A stretch of 64,000 nt of DNA from Synechocystis sp. PCC 7509 (GCF_000332075.2 NZ_ALVU02000002.1:250209-314208), one strand, 5' to 3'; shown: positions 14,646 through 24,539, counted from the first letter of the stretch. Numbers and translations: made by a program. Notes: a model not told the origin generated them from the letters alone.

Positions 14646-15422
14646 ATGCCAATGTCTAATTTAACAGTTACCGAGCGTAATGGTATTTTAGTTGTTGATT
14701 CCCGGTTAGTTGCGATTGAACTAGGAATCGAACATCATACTTTACTTAAGACAATCGACAAATATTCAGCCCGACTGGAAGCAAAATCACCACTTCGATT
14801 TGAAGTAGATGTGGTCAAACGTCCGCAGGGCGGGGGTTCTCATACTCGTTATGCTTGGCTAGATGAGCGGCAGTCAACATTGTTAATGACTTATAGCCGC
14901 AATACCCAACAAGTCCTTAACTGTAAGGATGCCTTAGTTGATGCTTTTGTTAAAGCCAAACAACTTATCCCCGCCCAATCCCAAGAAATCGAACGCCTAA
15001 AGCTAGAGCTACAAGTAGCGCAAGCCCAAGCCACCGCCGCCCAGAGTCAAGAGCGCCTGATGCAAGTCTCTAGCGCTATCGTAACGATGCACGGTGCTGG
15101 GATGCTAGGGCTAATCTTGGGTAAACCAGAGGCAATTGTCGAACAACCGCCAATTGTTGTCGAGAAAAATATCCTGGTTGATCGTTCAGGTAGACCCGTC
15201 CGAACCTACGAAGGGCTATCAAAAACAAAACTCGCTAGACGCTATGGGATGAAGAAGCCCCAAGAGTTGGTCAATTGGCTGCAATCGATGGGCAAAGATC
15301 ATTTCATCCAGCCAGCAATGACTGCCGCTCCCTGCCAGTTTGTACCGTTCGAGTATGTCCCGGAGTTAGACAGGCTTTGGGCAGCACGGCAAGGGTCGAG
15401 GCAACGAATATTGGGCGAGTGA
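14646..15422 (+). CDS. Rha-family (phage regulatory protein-like) DNA-associated protein
   Basis: The first gene of the complete four-gene cassette (258 residues). Residues 3-105 match the Rha/pRha domain: VTERNGILVVDSRLVAIELG, HHTLLKTIDKYSARLE, and YAWLDERQSTLLMTYSRNTQQVL. Residues 110-140 are a Gln/Ala-rich coiled coil. Residues 145-258 form a C-terminal domain shared with the fragment at 247-660. Rha proteins are prophage regulators that interfere with phage growth when the host lacks integration host factor. Here the cassette context suggests a plasmid or prophage-derived replication or control module. Start at ATG 14646; an ATG at 14652 is an alternative. Confidence 0.78.
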   Translation: MPMSNLTVTERNGILVVDSRLVAIELGIEHHTLLKTIDKYSARLEAKSPLRFEVDVVKRPQGGGSHTRYAWLDERQSTLLMTYSRNTQQVLNCKDALVDAFVKAKQLIPAQSQEIERLKLELQVAQAQATAAQSQERLMQVSSAIVTMHGAGMLGLILGKPEAIVEQPPIVVEKNILVDRSGRPVRTYEGLSKTKLARRYGMKKPQELVNWLQSMGKDHFIQPAMTAAPCQFVPFEYVPELDRLWAARQGSRQRILGE

Positions 15423-15482
15423 GTGCATTCTTTTTCCCAGTAGCCAAGTTTTTCTACACCTAACCAAAATTAAGATAAATTT

Positions 15483-15720
15483 ATGTCAACAAACGTAAAC
15501 GAGCTTGGCGATTACCGTCAGGTTTTAGAGGCGCTGACTAGCGATCGCGCTCAGACCCAACTTGACTTATTGAGATGTCGTTGCCCCCAGGTGCAATCGC
15601 TTTGGCATTGTCTCTGGCATGGACGAATACTACGGCATTATCTACAGGTGCAGTTGTCTTCCTGTCCTCTGGGTCATCAGTCCTGAAACGGGCGAAAAGA
15701 TAGAGGAGGTGAAGCCATGA
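15483..15720 (+). pseudogene. Zinc-ribbon protein of the cassette, one-base frameshift in a C run
   Basis: Codons before 15584 read MSTNVNELGDYRQVLEALTS and onward, matching the start of the protein at 703-912. After the CCCCC run at 15584-15588 homology continues in another frame (GIVSGMDEYYGIIYRCSC, then VLWVISPETGEKI) to TGA 15718-15720. Removing one C restores one 78-codon frame with the CxxC pairs. The stop overlaps the next ATG (ATGA at 15717). The change may be a real mutation, an assembly error, or slippage that is tolerated. Confidence 0.7.
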
Positions 15721-16694
15721 CATTTACCTCAGCAGTTCTAGGGCAAGTGCAGCACCCTACTAATATTTTGACTGAATATCTTAGTAAGTTTAGGGGAGTT
15801 AAAAAGTTCAAAGCATACATCCTCTCCTGGTTAGACGGCTGGATTCATAACAAATTGAAAGCAGGAAAGCCCCCTTGGGTTTATGTAATCAACCAAGAAT
15901 TAGCCGAAGCTCTTGGTTGTTGTCGAGACACAGTTTTCCGCCACCTCAAAGACTTGTGCGAAATGGGAATACTGAGGAAGACCCCCTACAAGCGTTGGGC
16001 AACAGATAACATTTGGGCGTACTCCATTGATTTTGACAGGCTCAAACAAGAATTAGCGCCGCTTGTAGATATTTCTACAATCGAAAATCAGACAGCCGAC
16101 TGCCTAAAATCAGATAGCCGGGAGTCTGAAATTAGGCAGCCGATAGCAGAAAATCAGACAGCATACATAAGTTTAATTCCTAATTCATCCCAAGTACAAC
16201 CACAACACAGCCTGCCTGCTGCTGGGGAAAAAGTTAAAGAGGAAGAACAACCTATCCCTGAACAAAAGATTGTAATTCCTCCAACTGGTGAAGAATTGCA
16301 AAGTGCTTGTACTCAAATTTCTCGTTTATCATCGCAAGTTCAAACTAATTCTCAGGTCAAAGCCGCCATCGAAAAATACTGGTCTAATTTCCCGGCGGCG
16401 CTGGAAAGACTGAAAATTGCAGTACAAGAAAATTGGCGTTGTAACCTGACTGGAGTGCTGGTTAAGGCTTTGAAAGAAGGCGTACCTTCTGAAGATGCTA
16501 CTCCGCCTTGTGCATTCTTCGGCTGGAAAGAGTGGGCGGACGAAGCGATAAAGCGGCGGTTGATGCAATACTCACACTCTCAGGACGGCGATATCATGGT
16601 GCATTTCGTGGGCGGCGGTCAGGCATTGTGGAGTCAGTTGCGATTACTTTCGTGGGCGGAGGTTGAGCCTATTGCTAATGGAGGATTAGAATGA
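15717..16694 (+). CDS. Winged-helix replication-type protein of the cassette
   Basis: Residues 30-120 form a winged-helix region (WLDGWIHNKLKAGKPPWVYV, ALGCCRDTVFRHLKDLCEMG, ILRKTPYKRW), like plasmid or phage replication-initiation helper proteins. A low-complexity linker follows. The last 75 residues (FFGWKEWADEAIKRRLMQYS, GDIMVHFVGGGQALWSQLR, SWAEVE) are nearly the same as in the copies at 919-2097 and 24207-24539. The N-terminal half is a different winged helix from that of the first copy, so domains have been swapped while the tail was kept. Both ends overlap neighbours by ATGA, implying translational coupling. Exact role unknown. Confidence 0.7.
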   Translation: MTFTSAVLGQVQHPTNILTEYLSKFRGVKKFKAYILSWLDGWIHNKLKAGKPPWVYVINQELAEALGCCRDTVFRHLKDLCEMGILRKTPYKRWATDNIWAYSIDFDRLKQELAPLVDISTIENQTADCLKSDSRESEIRQPIAENQTAYISLIPNSSQVQPQHSLPAAGEKVKEEEQPIPEQKIVIPPTGEELQSACTQISRLSSQVQTNSQVKAAIEKYWSNFPAALERLKIAVQENWRCNLTGVLVKALKEGVPSEDATPPCAFFGWKEWADEAIKRRLMQYSHSQDGDIMVHFVGGGQALWSQLRLLSWAEVEPIANGGLE

Positions 16695-16969
16695 GCGATC
16701 GTACCCAACCGCTAAGAAAGCGCATTGCCCAGTTAGAGTTAGAACTACGAGCGGTGCGGAAACAAGCCTTAGCCCAACGTCAAAGGATTGCTCAGAAGTG
16801 CGGATATGAATTTCTGGCATTGATTGATAGTGATCGCCATTGTGAAGTGTTTGCCATCGATATAGTGCAAAAGCTTGTATTTGAGGACGAGGAAGGGAAT
16901 ATCGTTTCTGAAACCAATGGGTCTTTAGTGGGGAAGATTATTGAGGTAAGGTTTAATTTACTGTATTGA
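16691..16969 (+). CDS. Small basic coiled-coil protein of the cassette
   Basis: The 92 residues begin with a basic coiled coil (LRKRIAQLELELRAVRKQAL, then AQRQRIAQKCGYEF). They end in a short strand-rich tail (VQKLVFEDEEGNIVSETNGSLVGKIIEV). A full-length relative is at 24536-24832, and remnants are at 2094, 10262 and 10968. It overlaps the preceding gene by ATGA. It may be a partner of the winged-helix protein. I know no named family. Confidence 0.7.
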   Translation: MSDRTQPLRKRIAQLELELRAVRKQALAQRQRIAQKCGYEFLALIDSDRHCEVFAIDIVQKLVFEDEEGNIVSETNGSLVGKIIEVRFNLLY

Positions 16970-17316
16970 GGGAGTTGCTAAACAAGCTTTTCTGCGAATA
17001 GTTTTAAGCATCAATACCCTAGAGTGTATTTGCTCCATCGTCATTACAAATGTTACTAAAATTAATACCCAGCAGTAGCCCAAGAAATATCTAAAACATA
17101 AAACAGTTAGGTAAATTAATTAATTGGTACTTTCAGACTACTTTTTTGCTCTTTCCTTATCTCGAACTAACGTTAAGTAGCTTTCTGCATTCTTGCTCAT
17201 TACATCTTGGAACTTGCTGATTCAGTCTTACTTTCTCTAAAACTGTTAGAAAAGGCATATTTATGGGAAATATATTTTTAACTCCAATTACTGCTTATTA
17301 ATTAAGTTGAAGACAT
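16970..17316. other. Intergenic region, nothing recognised
   Basis: These 347 AT-rich bases lie between the cassette and the HEPN-like gene. I see no open frame with homology, no strong hairpin followed by T residues, and no repeat shared with other gaps. It presumably holds the promoter of the 17317 gene. Confidence 0.4.
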
Positions 17317-18690
17317 ATGAGTGACCATTTAGTTGATTTAGATGAGCTAATCCTACGTTGTAAAGACAAAACAACAAGAGAGTACATTCAAGAGGCTGTT
17401 TCTTGTTATCGAGTAGGTGCTTTTCGTTCTTGTATAGTTTCAACTTGGAATGCAGTAGTATTTGATGTTCTTTTCAAGTTGCGTCAACTTGAATTAACTG
17501 GAGATAAACGAGCAAAAGAATTATTAGCAAGATTTGAAACCCTTCGTTTATCAAATAATCCAAAAGAGCTATGGAATTTTGAAATCAGCATACCTGAATT
17601 AGCTCAAGAACTTGAATTTATTTCACCAATAGAATGTCAAGATTTGGGAAGATTAAATCTTGACCGTAATCGTTGCGCTCATCCTTCTATGCAATCATTA
17701 GAAGAACCATTTCAGGCTACACCTGAGTTAGCACGTTACCATTTACGTAATGCAATAATATATTTACTACAACATCCGCCTGTTCAAGGCAAAGTTGCTC
17801 TTAATCACATTTTAAAGGATATAGAGTCTGAGTTTTTTCCAGAACAAGATAAACAGCAAGCGATTCAAATTTTTAAGTCAAGTCCTTTAGGTCATGCTCG
17901 TAAAGCATTAGTTAGGAATATAATAATTGTATTAACAAAAAGGTTATTAGTTGAAAATGAAATAACTCGAAAACAACGCAATCGTGTAAATATTGCTTTA
18001 GAAGCAATATCAGAACTTTATTTTGCTGACTTTCATGAAGTCATCAAGACTGAACTCCCCAAAATTATTGATTCTGTGCCTGATGTAGAGTGGTACAAAG
18101 TTTTTAATTATTTACGTCGTATGCAAGTGTGGGAAGCTCTAAATGAAAGACAGAGAGTAAAAGCTCAGATTTGTTTAAAAAATATTCAAAACCTCAGTGA
18201 TAATTATAATGCAGTGTTGTTAGTTCATGCTTTAGAAATACCTATTTTTGAATCTGCTGCATTTGAGAAAATTAATGAATTTAATAATGAAGATTTAACT
18301 TTTGCAATAGAAATTATTGACAAAAATAAAATAAAACTTAAATCTCAAAAGATAACTGAAATTATATTCACTTACAAAAATTATACAATTAATAAATTTA
18401 TAGAATCTAAAAGCTTTGCTACAAGCAGTTTCTACGGTAAAAAGTTACTTTTAATATCAACATGGCTTCTTGAAGAAGAACTAATTATTATATTACAAGC
18501 ATTTTGGCAAAACGACCAGATTTATTCGGCTGATAGAGAAATTCCAGAAATTATGGTAAATCTTTTTGAACAAACTACCAAAACTGAGCTTGTAAAAGAA
18601 AGCTGGCTCTTGGTTAAGCAAAAAATTGATGAGCGAAAATGTTATACAACTTTACTTGATCTGATTGATAACATAATCTTGTTAAGTTAG
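17317..18690 (+). CDS. HEPN-like N-terminal domain protein of unknown role
   Basis: In 457 residues, the first 150 are helical with an RNxxxH motif (Arg117-Asn118-x3-His122 in LNLDRNRCAHPS). That is the active-site pattern of HEPN ribonuclease domains, together with EAVSCYRVGAFRSCIVSTWNAVVFD typical of DUF4145/HEPN-type helices. Residues 160-457 are a long all-helical region without a motif I recognise. The gene is AT-rich and stands alone, without an adjacent MNT-type antitoxin. HEPN proteins often act as RNA-cleaving toxins or defence effectors; that reading is inference from the motif. Confidence 0.55.
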   Translation: MSDHLVDLDELILRCKDKTTREYIQEAVSCYRVGAFRSCIVSTWNAVVFDVLFKLRQLELTGDKRAKELLARFETLRLSNNPKELWNFEISIPELAQELEFISPIECQDLGRLNLDRNRCAHPSMQSLEEPFQATPELARYHLRNAIIYLLQHPPVQGKVALNHILKDIESEFFPEQDKQQAIQIFKSSPLGHARKALVRNIIIVLTKRLLVENEITRKQRNRVNIALEAISELYFADFHEVIKTELPKIIDSVPDVEWYKVFNYLRRMQVWEALNERQRVKAQICLKNIQNLSDNYNAVLLVHALEIPIFESAAFEKINEFNNEDLTFAIEIIDKNKIKLKSQKITEIIFTYKNYTINKFIESKSFATSSFYGKKLLLISTWLLEEELIIILQAFWQNDQIYSADREIPEIMVNLFEQTTKTELVKESWLLVKQKIDERKCYTTLLDLIDNIILLS

Positions 18691-19336
18691 ATTTAAAATA
18701 ATTGAATTGAGAAGGGTAGATAAGCTAAATCAGTTTCTTGAGATTGGTTTGCTCTCACTAACAATTTTTGATTTCACTCTTTTAATATTTGAGTAAGTAT
18801 TGGGGTATCAAAGCAAAACGTATGCTCATCATAATAACCTGGAATCATAATCGTTTTGACCATAAATATCTCATTATGAAACTAGATTAAGAACATTGTC
18901 AGCTTTTGTGCTGATAGTAAAATGTTGCTATATTCTAAAAGGAAATAATAAATTAAAATAATTTTAATAAATGAAATACTTTTGTCTATATTCAACGAAT
19001 TATAAGTTCCTATTCAAGTGGCAACATTTATATATAGCAATCCTGAATCAGTTATGAAAACACACCATACATGAATACCTTTGGGAAATTAAAAATTTGC
19101 TGGTGAGTTACTAACTCAAACAATCGCTTCATGGCAAAGAAAGATTTACAGAGATGATATTCCTCATTTGTCACTTTCGGAAGATTAAAATCTGGAACCT
19201 CTTGTGAATAAGGATTTTGGCAAAGTTGGCGTAAGTGAGTTCATCTGTGATGAAATTAAGCTTGAAAGCCTTACATTACAAGCTTGTTCAAGTCTTGGTT
19301 ATTTTGTGTGTGTTTACCCAGAGTGATTAAAGAGGG
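18691..19336. other. AT-rich gap, no gene seen
   Basis: The 646 bases have frequent stops in all frames. No RNA gene, strong inverted repeat or IS end was recognised. It separates the rightward HEPN-like gene from the leftward patatin gene and so would contain both transcript ends. Degenerate coding remnants cannot be excluded. Confidence 0.4.
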
Positions 19337-20344
19337 TTAAAGGGGCAAGTCTTCTAATAAACTTTGGGTAGAATTAGCTAGCGCATCATGGGTAAGGCGC
19401 TGGTTTTTAGTATTTATTAAGGTTTGAATTATTGGCTTTAAACAACGTTCTGCATCGTTGTAGCCTTGCTGTTGTAGTTCGTAAATGCGATCGCTTTTAA
19501 AATTTAGTAAACTACTAATTGAACCTAAAAATAGATTGTCGCTGCTATCAATTGGTTGTTCTGGTCTAATTTCAATAATTGTCTGCTCTGGGAAGTCGTG
19601 ACGACTCCACACTGCACCATTGCACAAGTGAATTACAATTGCATGAGTGCATCCACGCGCTGCTAGTGCTTTTAGCGGTACATTGTCAGCTAAAGCCCCA
19701 TCTACATAAGCTTTGCCATTAACTTTTCGACTAGGAAACGCTAAAGGAATAGCGGCACTAGCTAACAGTAAGTTATAAATAGTTTCTGTGTCTCTAAAGT
19801 CTTGGACGCACAGCCAATGAGAATCAGTTCCAGTTTTAGCGCGAACAAAATCAATTAACCAATCGTAGCCCAACCCAGGAATTTTTAAAGAAGGAAATAC
19901 TGTTACCCATAATTCAATTCCATTAGCGAAGTTAGCTGGATCTACAGAGTCTCTTAATAGTTGCTCGATAGGAGCAGGGTCAAATATAGCACTACGGTCT
20001 TTTATTAGTCCTTGTTGCACTAAAAAATCAAGCACCCATTCGCGCAATGTAGGGACGAAAGTTTGAGCCGCATAACTAAATGTTTGGGATACTGTACCAG
20101 TATTCGGTCGTAAAATTGGCGCTTTACCTAACTGCTGCCACATTTCACTTAATCGGTTTACAGCGTCAGGGAATGGTGAATGAGTTGCCAAAACTGCACC
20201 ATTAAGAGCGCCGATGCTAGTACCAGCAATAATTTGGGGTACTATCCCTAATTCGGACAGGTATTTTAATGCTCCCACTTGATACGCTCCTTTTGCACCT
20301 CCTCCAGCAAGTACAAGTCCAATTTTAGGTTTAATAGATTTCAT
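19337..20344 (-). CDS. Patatin-like phospholipase
   Basis: The 335 residues carry all patatin motifs: the oxyanion hole GGGAKG (residues 14-19), the nucleophile elbow GTSIG with Ser43, and the DGA motif (about 215, AYVDGALADN) giving the catalytic Asp. Such enzymes hydrolyse acyl ester bonds of phospholipids with a Ser-Asp dyad. No signal peptide or membrane helix is seen, so it should be cytoplasmic or peripheral. It is single, with decayed genes upstream. Substrate unknown. Confidence 0.9.
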   Translation of the reverse strand: MKSIKPKIGLVLAGGGAKGAYQVGALKYLSELGIVPQIIAGTSIGALNGAVLATHSPFPDAVNRLSEMWQQLGKAPILRPNTGTVSQTFSYAAQTFVPTLREWVLDFLVQQGLIKDRSAIFDPAPIEQLLRDSVDPANFANGIELWVTVFPSLKIPGLGYDWLIDFVRAKTGTDSHWLCVQDFRDTETIYNLLLASAAIPLAFPSRKVNGKAYVDGALADNVPLKALAARGCTHAIVIHLCNGAVWSRHDFPEQTIIEIRPEQPIDSSDNLFLGSISSLLNFKSDRIYELQQQGYNDAERCLKPIIQTLINTKNQRLTHDALANSTQSLLEDLPL

Positions 20345-20409
20345 TGTGGTGTAAATATTTATTCAATTACTGTGCTGACTTTGTAAGACATTTTTACTCG
20401 CTCCTAATC

Positions 20410-20745
20410 TCATCTCATTATCGCTAAACAATCGTTAGCTGTTTCTTCTACCACCGCAGTAATAAACTCTTTGACATCGGTAGTGCGCGAAATAGGAGCA
20501 ATTTGAGCGCGACATAATGCGATCGCACTACTCGCAGGTTTATTAACTTTGGCTTCTTCAGGTAGTATTGCGAGTTCCAACGTTGTCCCAATCGCAAACA
20601 AGTAAGGAGTATGAACAAGGCGTTGATGGGGGAGTAGGAGCCGAACTTCAAGTAACCCCGCAGCTAATTCTCGTGCGGGAAAGACTTCGCTACTTTTAGT
20701 TTCTGACCAAGCTTGTTCTAATAATAAACAGGTCGCTAGCGGCAA
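20410..20745 (-). CDS. Hypothetical protein, possibly a gene remnant
   Basis: The 111-residue frame shows RELAAGLLEVRLLLPHQRLV, HTPYLFAIGTTLELAILPEE and a helical tail VKEFITAVVEETANDCLA. Nothing recognised. There is no Shine-Dalgarno before the first ATG, and decayed sequence continues upstream, so this may be the C-terminal part of a broken gene. It lies 65 bases upstream of patatin in the same direction. Confidence 0.35.
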   Translation of the reverse strand: MPLATCLLLEQAWSETKSSEVFPARELAAGLLEVRLLLPHQRLVHTPYLFAIGTTLELAILPEEAKVNKPASSAIALCRAQIAPISRTTDVKEFITAVVEETANDCLAIMR

Positions 20746-20896
20746 AAAGTTTTAGGTAGTTCTTTACTTGTAGCACAGGATTTTATTTACAAGTAGCTGG
20801 CGATAAACGCTCCTTATCTCCCGGTTTCTAGTTCGTACTTAACAACAGAACTGCCTGAAGACTTCCCGCGTAGTGATGGCAACTTGCAACACCAAT

Positions 20897-21515
20897 TTAG
20901 CTGACTGTAGGTTTGCCCTTCCTGCCCAAGCCGTGGATATATTGGTCTAAATCTTCATTAGCAGCAACACGCACTTCTAGCTTATGTATTCTTGCTTCTT
21001 GCTCGTCAAGTCTTGTTCGATGTGTTTGAGCGAGTTGGTCAAAGTTTGTTGCCTAAAGATAGTATGTCGATTGTTTTGTGTTGTTGGTGCACGATTTGAT
21101 TTTGAGTGCCGAATAGCATCCCCGCGCCTCTAATAATTGATGTTTGCGGTAACTTGCAAGGCTACTTGGACTAATACACAGCCGCAAATCGCTAAGTTCT
21201 AGCACCCAGGTTTGATAAGGCTTTCTTGACCAGCAAGTAGGTGTGCCATCAAGCAAAGTCTTCGCTTATTGTCGCTATTATCAAGGGTATCAAACACTTT
21301 GTCTAAAGAAGCCTCTACTCTTGCAGTAGCGGATAATATCTTGCTAACTTGAATGCCATTAACTAGATCGACTAAGGCTTTATCACCAACGATAGGAACT
21401 TGGCGCTGCGGATATTGTAAGCGATCGGTTGACGGGCTTGGCAACGCCTATATTCTGCACTTTGCGTACTTGAAGGTTCGAGAGTAAAGAATATCGGTCC
21501 ATTGCTTATCTCTCA
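20897..21515 (-). pseudogene. Decayed hypothetical gene
   Basis: Pieces in different frames read, in order: MRDKQWTDILYSRTFKYAKC (from 21515), then GDKALVDLVNGIQVSKILSA and DNKRRLCLMAHLLAGQE, then SIIRGAGMLFGTQNQIVHQQ, and a coiled-coil end TNFDQLAQTHRTRLDEQEAR with DQYIHGLGRKGKPTVS before a TAA at 20897. At least two frameshifts and a stop interrupt it. I recognise no family; the architecture suggests a lost coiled-coil protein of about 200 residues. The 20746-20896 stretch holds nothing. Confidence 0.45.
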
Positions 21516-21559
21516 TTAAAAAATCTGTACGTTCAATATAGGTATCTGCTATTTTTGAT

Positions 21560-22804
21560 TTTTTCACCTGCTTCTGGAATTACAGAAGTAAGTTCACTTA
21601 CTAACTGCTCTTGCTGTGTCAAGTAAAAGTTTCTGGTCTTTTTGAGCTTGGTTTAAACTATTTTGGTAGTTACGAAGATAAATTATCCAAGCTTTGTAAA
21701 ATAGGGACATCCACCCTCTCCCTTAAAATCTTCATCTAAAATACTGAGTTAATCCCTTGACTAATACTATTAATGCTTGTTTCCATTGATTGATTAATCT
21801 GAATAATTAATTCTTCTAAAGAAACCGTATAAAAATTTTCCTTTGTATCAGGTCGTCGTTTAAAAGTTTCTTTGACTTCAAGTGGGACGAGCCAAACCAA
21901 TGCGATAATTTTCTTTTTTTTACGACTCGTTCTCCGTAACCGCCATCTATCATTATTTCGATATTGACTGGTCTACGTCAGGTTTGGACTAAATTTATAC
22001 TCCATCAGCTTCAAGGTTAGGTTGTGGCAATGCTAAATCTAAGTTACTAAAAGTTTCATTTAAACGACTATGCGCCCGCCAAATTATTGGCTTGACTTGA
22101 AATAGTCAATCAAGCACCTTTTGACGCTCCTTGTTCGATTTCTTCTCCAACTTGTTCGCGTGTAGCAGCAAGTATAATTTCTGCTCTTTGTTTAGCCCAC
22201 GCAACTGCCTGGTCTGTAAACTCTTTGGCATCAACTTTACTTTTAAATTCGACTTTCCCCGAACTTGTATAATCTACTTTAGAATTAAGCTTTTTATATA
22301 TCCAATTAAACCAACTTATAAGATTAAGATTTGGAAGTGATATATCTTTGTTTAGAAATGCAGCCTCAAAGTGTTGAGGTGCAAGCGCGCAACTACCACG
22401 CTCGGAGCTGTTCTTTTGAAAGTAGTGTTCCAATGCTAACTTTAGCTTGCTCCCTTAATATTCTCAAGAATACAAACAAGTTTCTGTTGAAGTCGGCTTT
22501 TAATTTTATCAACTTCTTGTAGATGACTTTGACAAAAAACTAACGACGCTCTAAGTCCAGTTTCTAAGCTATCAACTTCAGATTTTAGATTTTTTCTGCA
22601 TCTTGAGCGATGGCACTGCTACGAAGTTTTACATCATCACGCAGTTCTATCAAGCGGCTACGACTAAGATTAAGCGCAGACTTTATACACTTAGGAGCCG
22701 CTCTTTCCATAAGTGCATTAATTGCTCCTTCTAGAAATGGCTCAAATCTCCCGGACTTTTTCCAATAGTTTTTTGGCGCTTTTTTGATGTATTTTCATCT
22801 ACTG
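21560..22804 (-). pseudogene. Frameshifted C-terminal part of the dynamin-family gene
   Basis: Downstream of the GTPase frame, helical protein pieces continue on the same strand in shifting frames. They read YWKKSGRFEPFLEGAINALM with ERAAPKCIKSALNLSRSRLI (22620-22790); FTDQAVAWAKQRAEIILAAT (22110-22433, an open frame of 107 codons); ALVWLVPLEVKETFKRRPDT with SLEELIIQINQSM (21740-21905); and LVSELTSVIPEAGEKIKN (about 21560-21620). Together with the GTPase domain they give about 800 codons, a usual size for bacterial dynamin-like proteins. Multiple frameshifts and stops mean the membrane-binding stalk is not made. Confidence 0.6.
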
Positions 22805-23953
22805 CTAGGTCTCCTCAAGCTCTTCTTCCCAATCAATCCCGAATACCTCTTGAGCTAGTGAACGTGCTGTTTGCATTTCAGTAACTTCGGCATTAGGTTT
22901 GCGTTCTCGCTCCTGCATAAAGTTAGCCGCAGAAAACGCCCTTCTAGCTGATACCTCAAACACTCGCTTTGTATCTCTAGCATCTCCAAGCCCTAATTCC
23001 GCCTCTACAAACTGTCGCACTTGCTCAGGATTCATGTCCCCGTCACGGCGCTGGTCAACTTTGTTAATCAAGACGTACAAGTTCTCTTTGCCACGTAGAT
23101 TAATAACTTGTTGAACATCTTTTTTAACTTTCTCTGCTGCTTCTGTTTTTAGTTGAGTAAAATCTAAAACAATTAATACTATTGAGCTTTTTGCTAATTG
23201 CTCTGACACAATCCTTCCTAGTTTAAGATTGTCTCCTGCTTCATTGGGTCCAGGAGTATCCACAATGACTAAGTTGCCGAGCTTGTCTAATTGAGTCGTC
23301 TGCGATCGCCAAAAGGATGTATCAATGCAAGGAACATCCTCTAGCTGACCAAGAGGATCTTTAGCAGGATTTAATAAACTACACAAACGGATAATATCGT
23401 TTAGACCTGTTAGCGCCTTAATAATTTCTTCGCGTCCAGTAGTTTTAATACGAGTTTGGAATCCTACTGCATTTTGAATCTCTTGTGATAACTGAGTTAA
23501 ATGTGGATACTGAGCAATTTGTTCCTTCATCTGCTCAGTGCCTAATGCCTTAATTTTTTGACGTAAAGCTATAACCGTCTCCTGAAAAACTGTTAAGATT
23601 TCAGCACTTAGTGTTAAAGTTGATTCTTCTAGCTCGGCATTAAAGATAATTTCTGTGGGCAGTGTTGTCATTGCCGCATTACGACTAGGTAGAATTTCTT
23701 GACCAACGATCGCATTAATAATAGTAGATTTTCCCGCCTTCATCGGCGCAACAATCGCCATTCTTAACTCTAATTTTTTAACCTTGATGACTGCGGCAAT
23801 TACATCTTTCTGAAACTCTCCGTACTTGTTCTCATTATTATCAGAATCAAGTGCTGTACTGGCACGGTTCATTAAGGCGCTGATTTGCTCTAGCAATTCA
23901 ATAACGTCTTTTTGCAAGTCTTGGACGGTCGGCTTGAGAATTTCAGCAACCAT
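22805..23953 (-). CDS. Dynamin-family GTPase domain, truncated product
   Basis: The 382-residue frame contains the GTPase signatures: P-loop APMKAGKSTIINAI (about residues 67-80), switch/G2 Thr in AAMTTLPTE, G3 DTPGPNEAG, and G4 NKVD. Bacterial dynamin-like proteins use GTP hydrolysis to remodel or fuse membranes and often come in pairs for membrane protection. The frame closes at 22805 while homologous-looking helical sequence continues in other frames, so stalk and paddle are lost. The isolated domain might still bind GTP but probably not shape membranes. Confidence 0.8.
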   Translation of the reverse strand: MVAEILKPTVQDLQKDVIELLEQISALMNRASTALDSDNNENKYGEFQKDVIAAVIKVKKLELRMAIVAPMKAGKSTIINAIVGQEILPSRNAAMTTLPTEIIFNAELEESTLTLSAEILTVFQETVIALRQKIKALGTEQMKEQIAQYPHLTQLSQEIQNAVGFQTRIKTTGREEIIKALTGLNDIIRLCSLLNPAKDPLGQLEDVPCIDTSFWRSQTTQLDKLGNLVIVDTPGPNEAGDNLKLGRIVSEQLAKSSIVLIVLDFTQLKTEAAEKVKKDVQQVINLRGKENLYVLINKVDQRRDGDMNPEQVRQFVEAELGLGDARDTKRVFEVSARRAFSAANFMQERERKPNAEVTEMQTARSLAQEVFGIDWEEELEET

Positions 23954-24206
23954 TAAGTTTTATTCCGAATAATAGTGAATCCACTTAAGCCTATCGTTGC
24001 TCAATAGGTTAGTTATTACCTCAGTAAAATTACTAAGCTATTGATTGCTTTACCGCTCACTAGCCAATTGCCTGCTTGTCCCTAAAAGGCAATTGCTCAA
24101 AAGTAACAATGAGTCCTACTGAATTGAGTTTGAAACGGGGGCGATATATTCCCTCAAAATACTGTGTTGGTCAATTCCTTAGCTAGTCCTGCTTCTCGAC
24201 ACGAGT

Positions 24207-24539
24207 CTTAATTCTGCTCTTGATCGTTATCCAGCGCGGGCTAATGATGCTTTGGAGTATTTTCAGCAAGCGATCGCTACCTGGAAAAATAAACCGGGGA
24301 TTGGTTTATTCATTCACGCCCTTAAGTCTGGTCAAAAGCCTTCCCTAACTAAACCAGGCTGCGGCTGGAAGGAATGGGCGGATGAAGCAATCAAGCTGCG
24401 GTTGATGCAGTATTCCCAGTCTCATAACGGCGATATCATGGTGCATTTCGTGGGCGGTGGTCAAGGATTGTGGAGTCGGTTACGGTCATTGTCTTGGTCG
24501 GAGGTTGAGCGCTTTATTAATGGGGGAGAAGTAAAATGA
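24207..24539 (+). pseudogene. C-terminal fragment of the cassette winged-helix protein
   Basis: From 24207 the frame reads LNSALDRYPARANDALEYFQ, then TWKNKPGIGLFIHALKSGQK and GWKEWADEAIKLRLMQYSQS, ending SEVERFINGGEVK. It matches residues of the first copy (1702-2097) closely, but the N-terminal winged helix is absent and no good start precedes it; a TTG at 24252 is the first possible one. Its TGA overlaps the next ATG as in the other copies. This is the fifth cassette locus. Confidence 0.75.
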
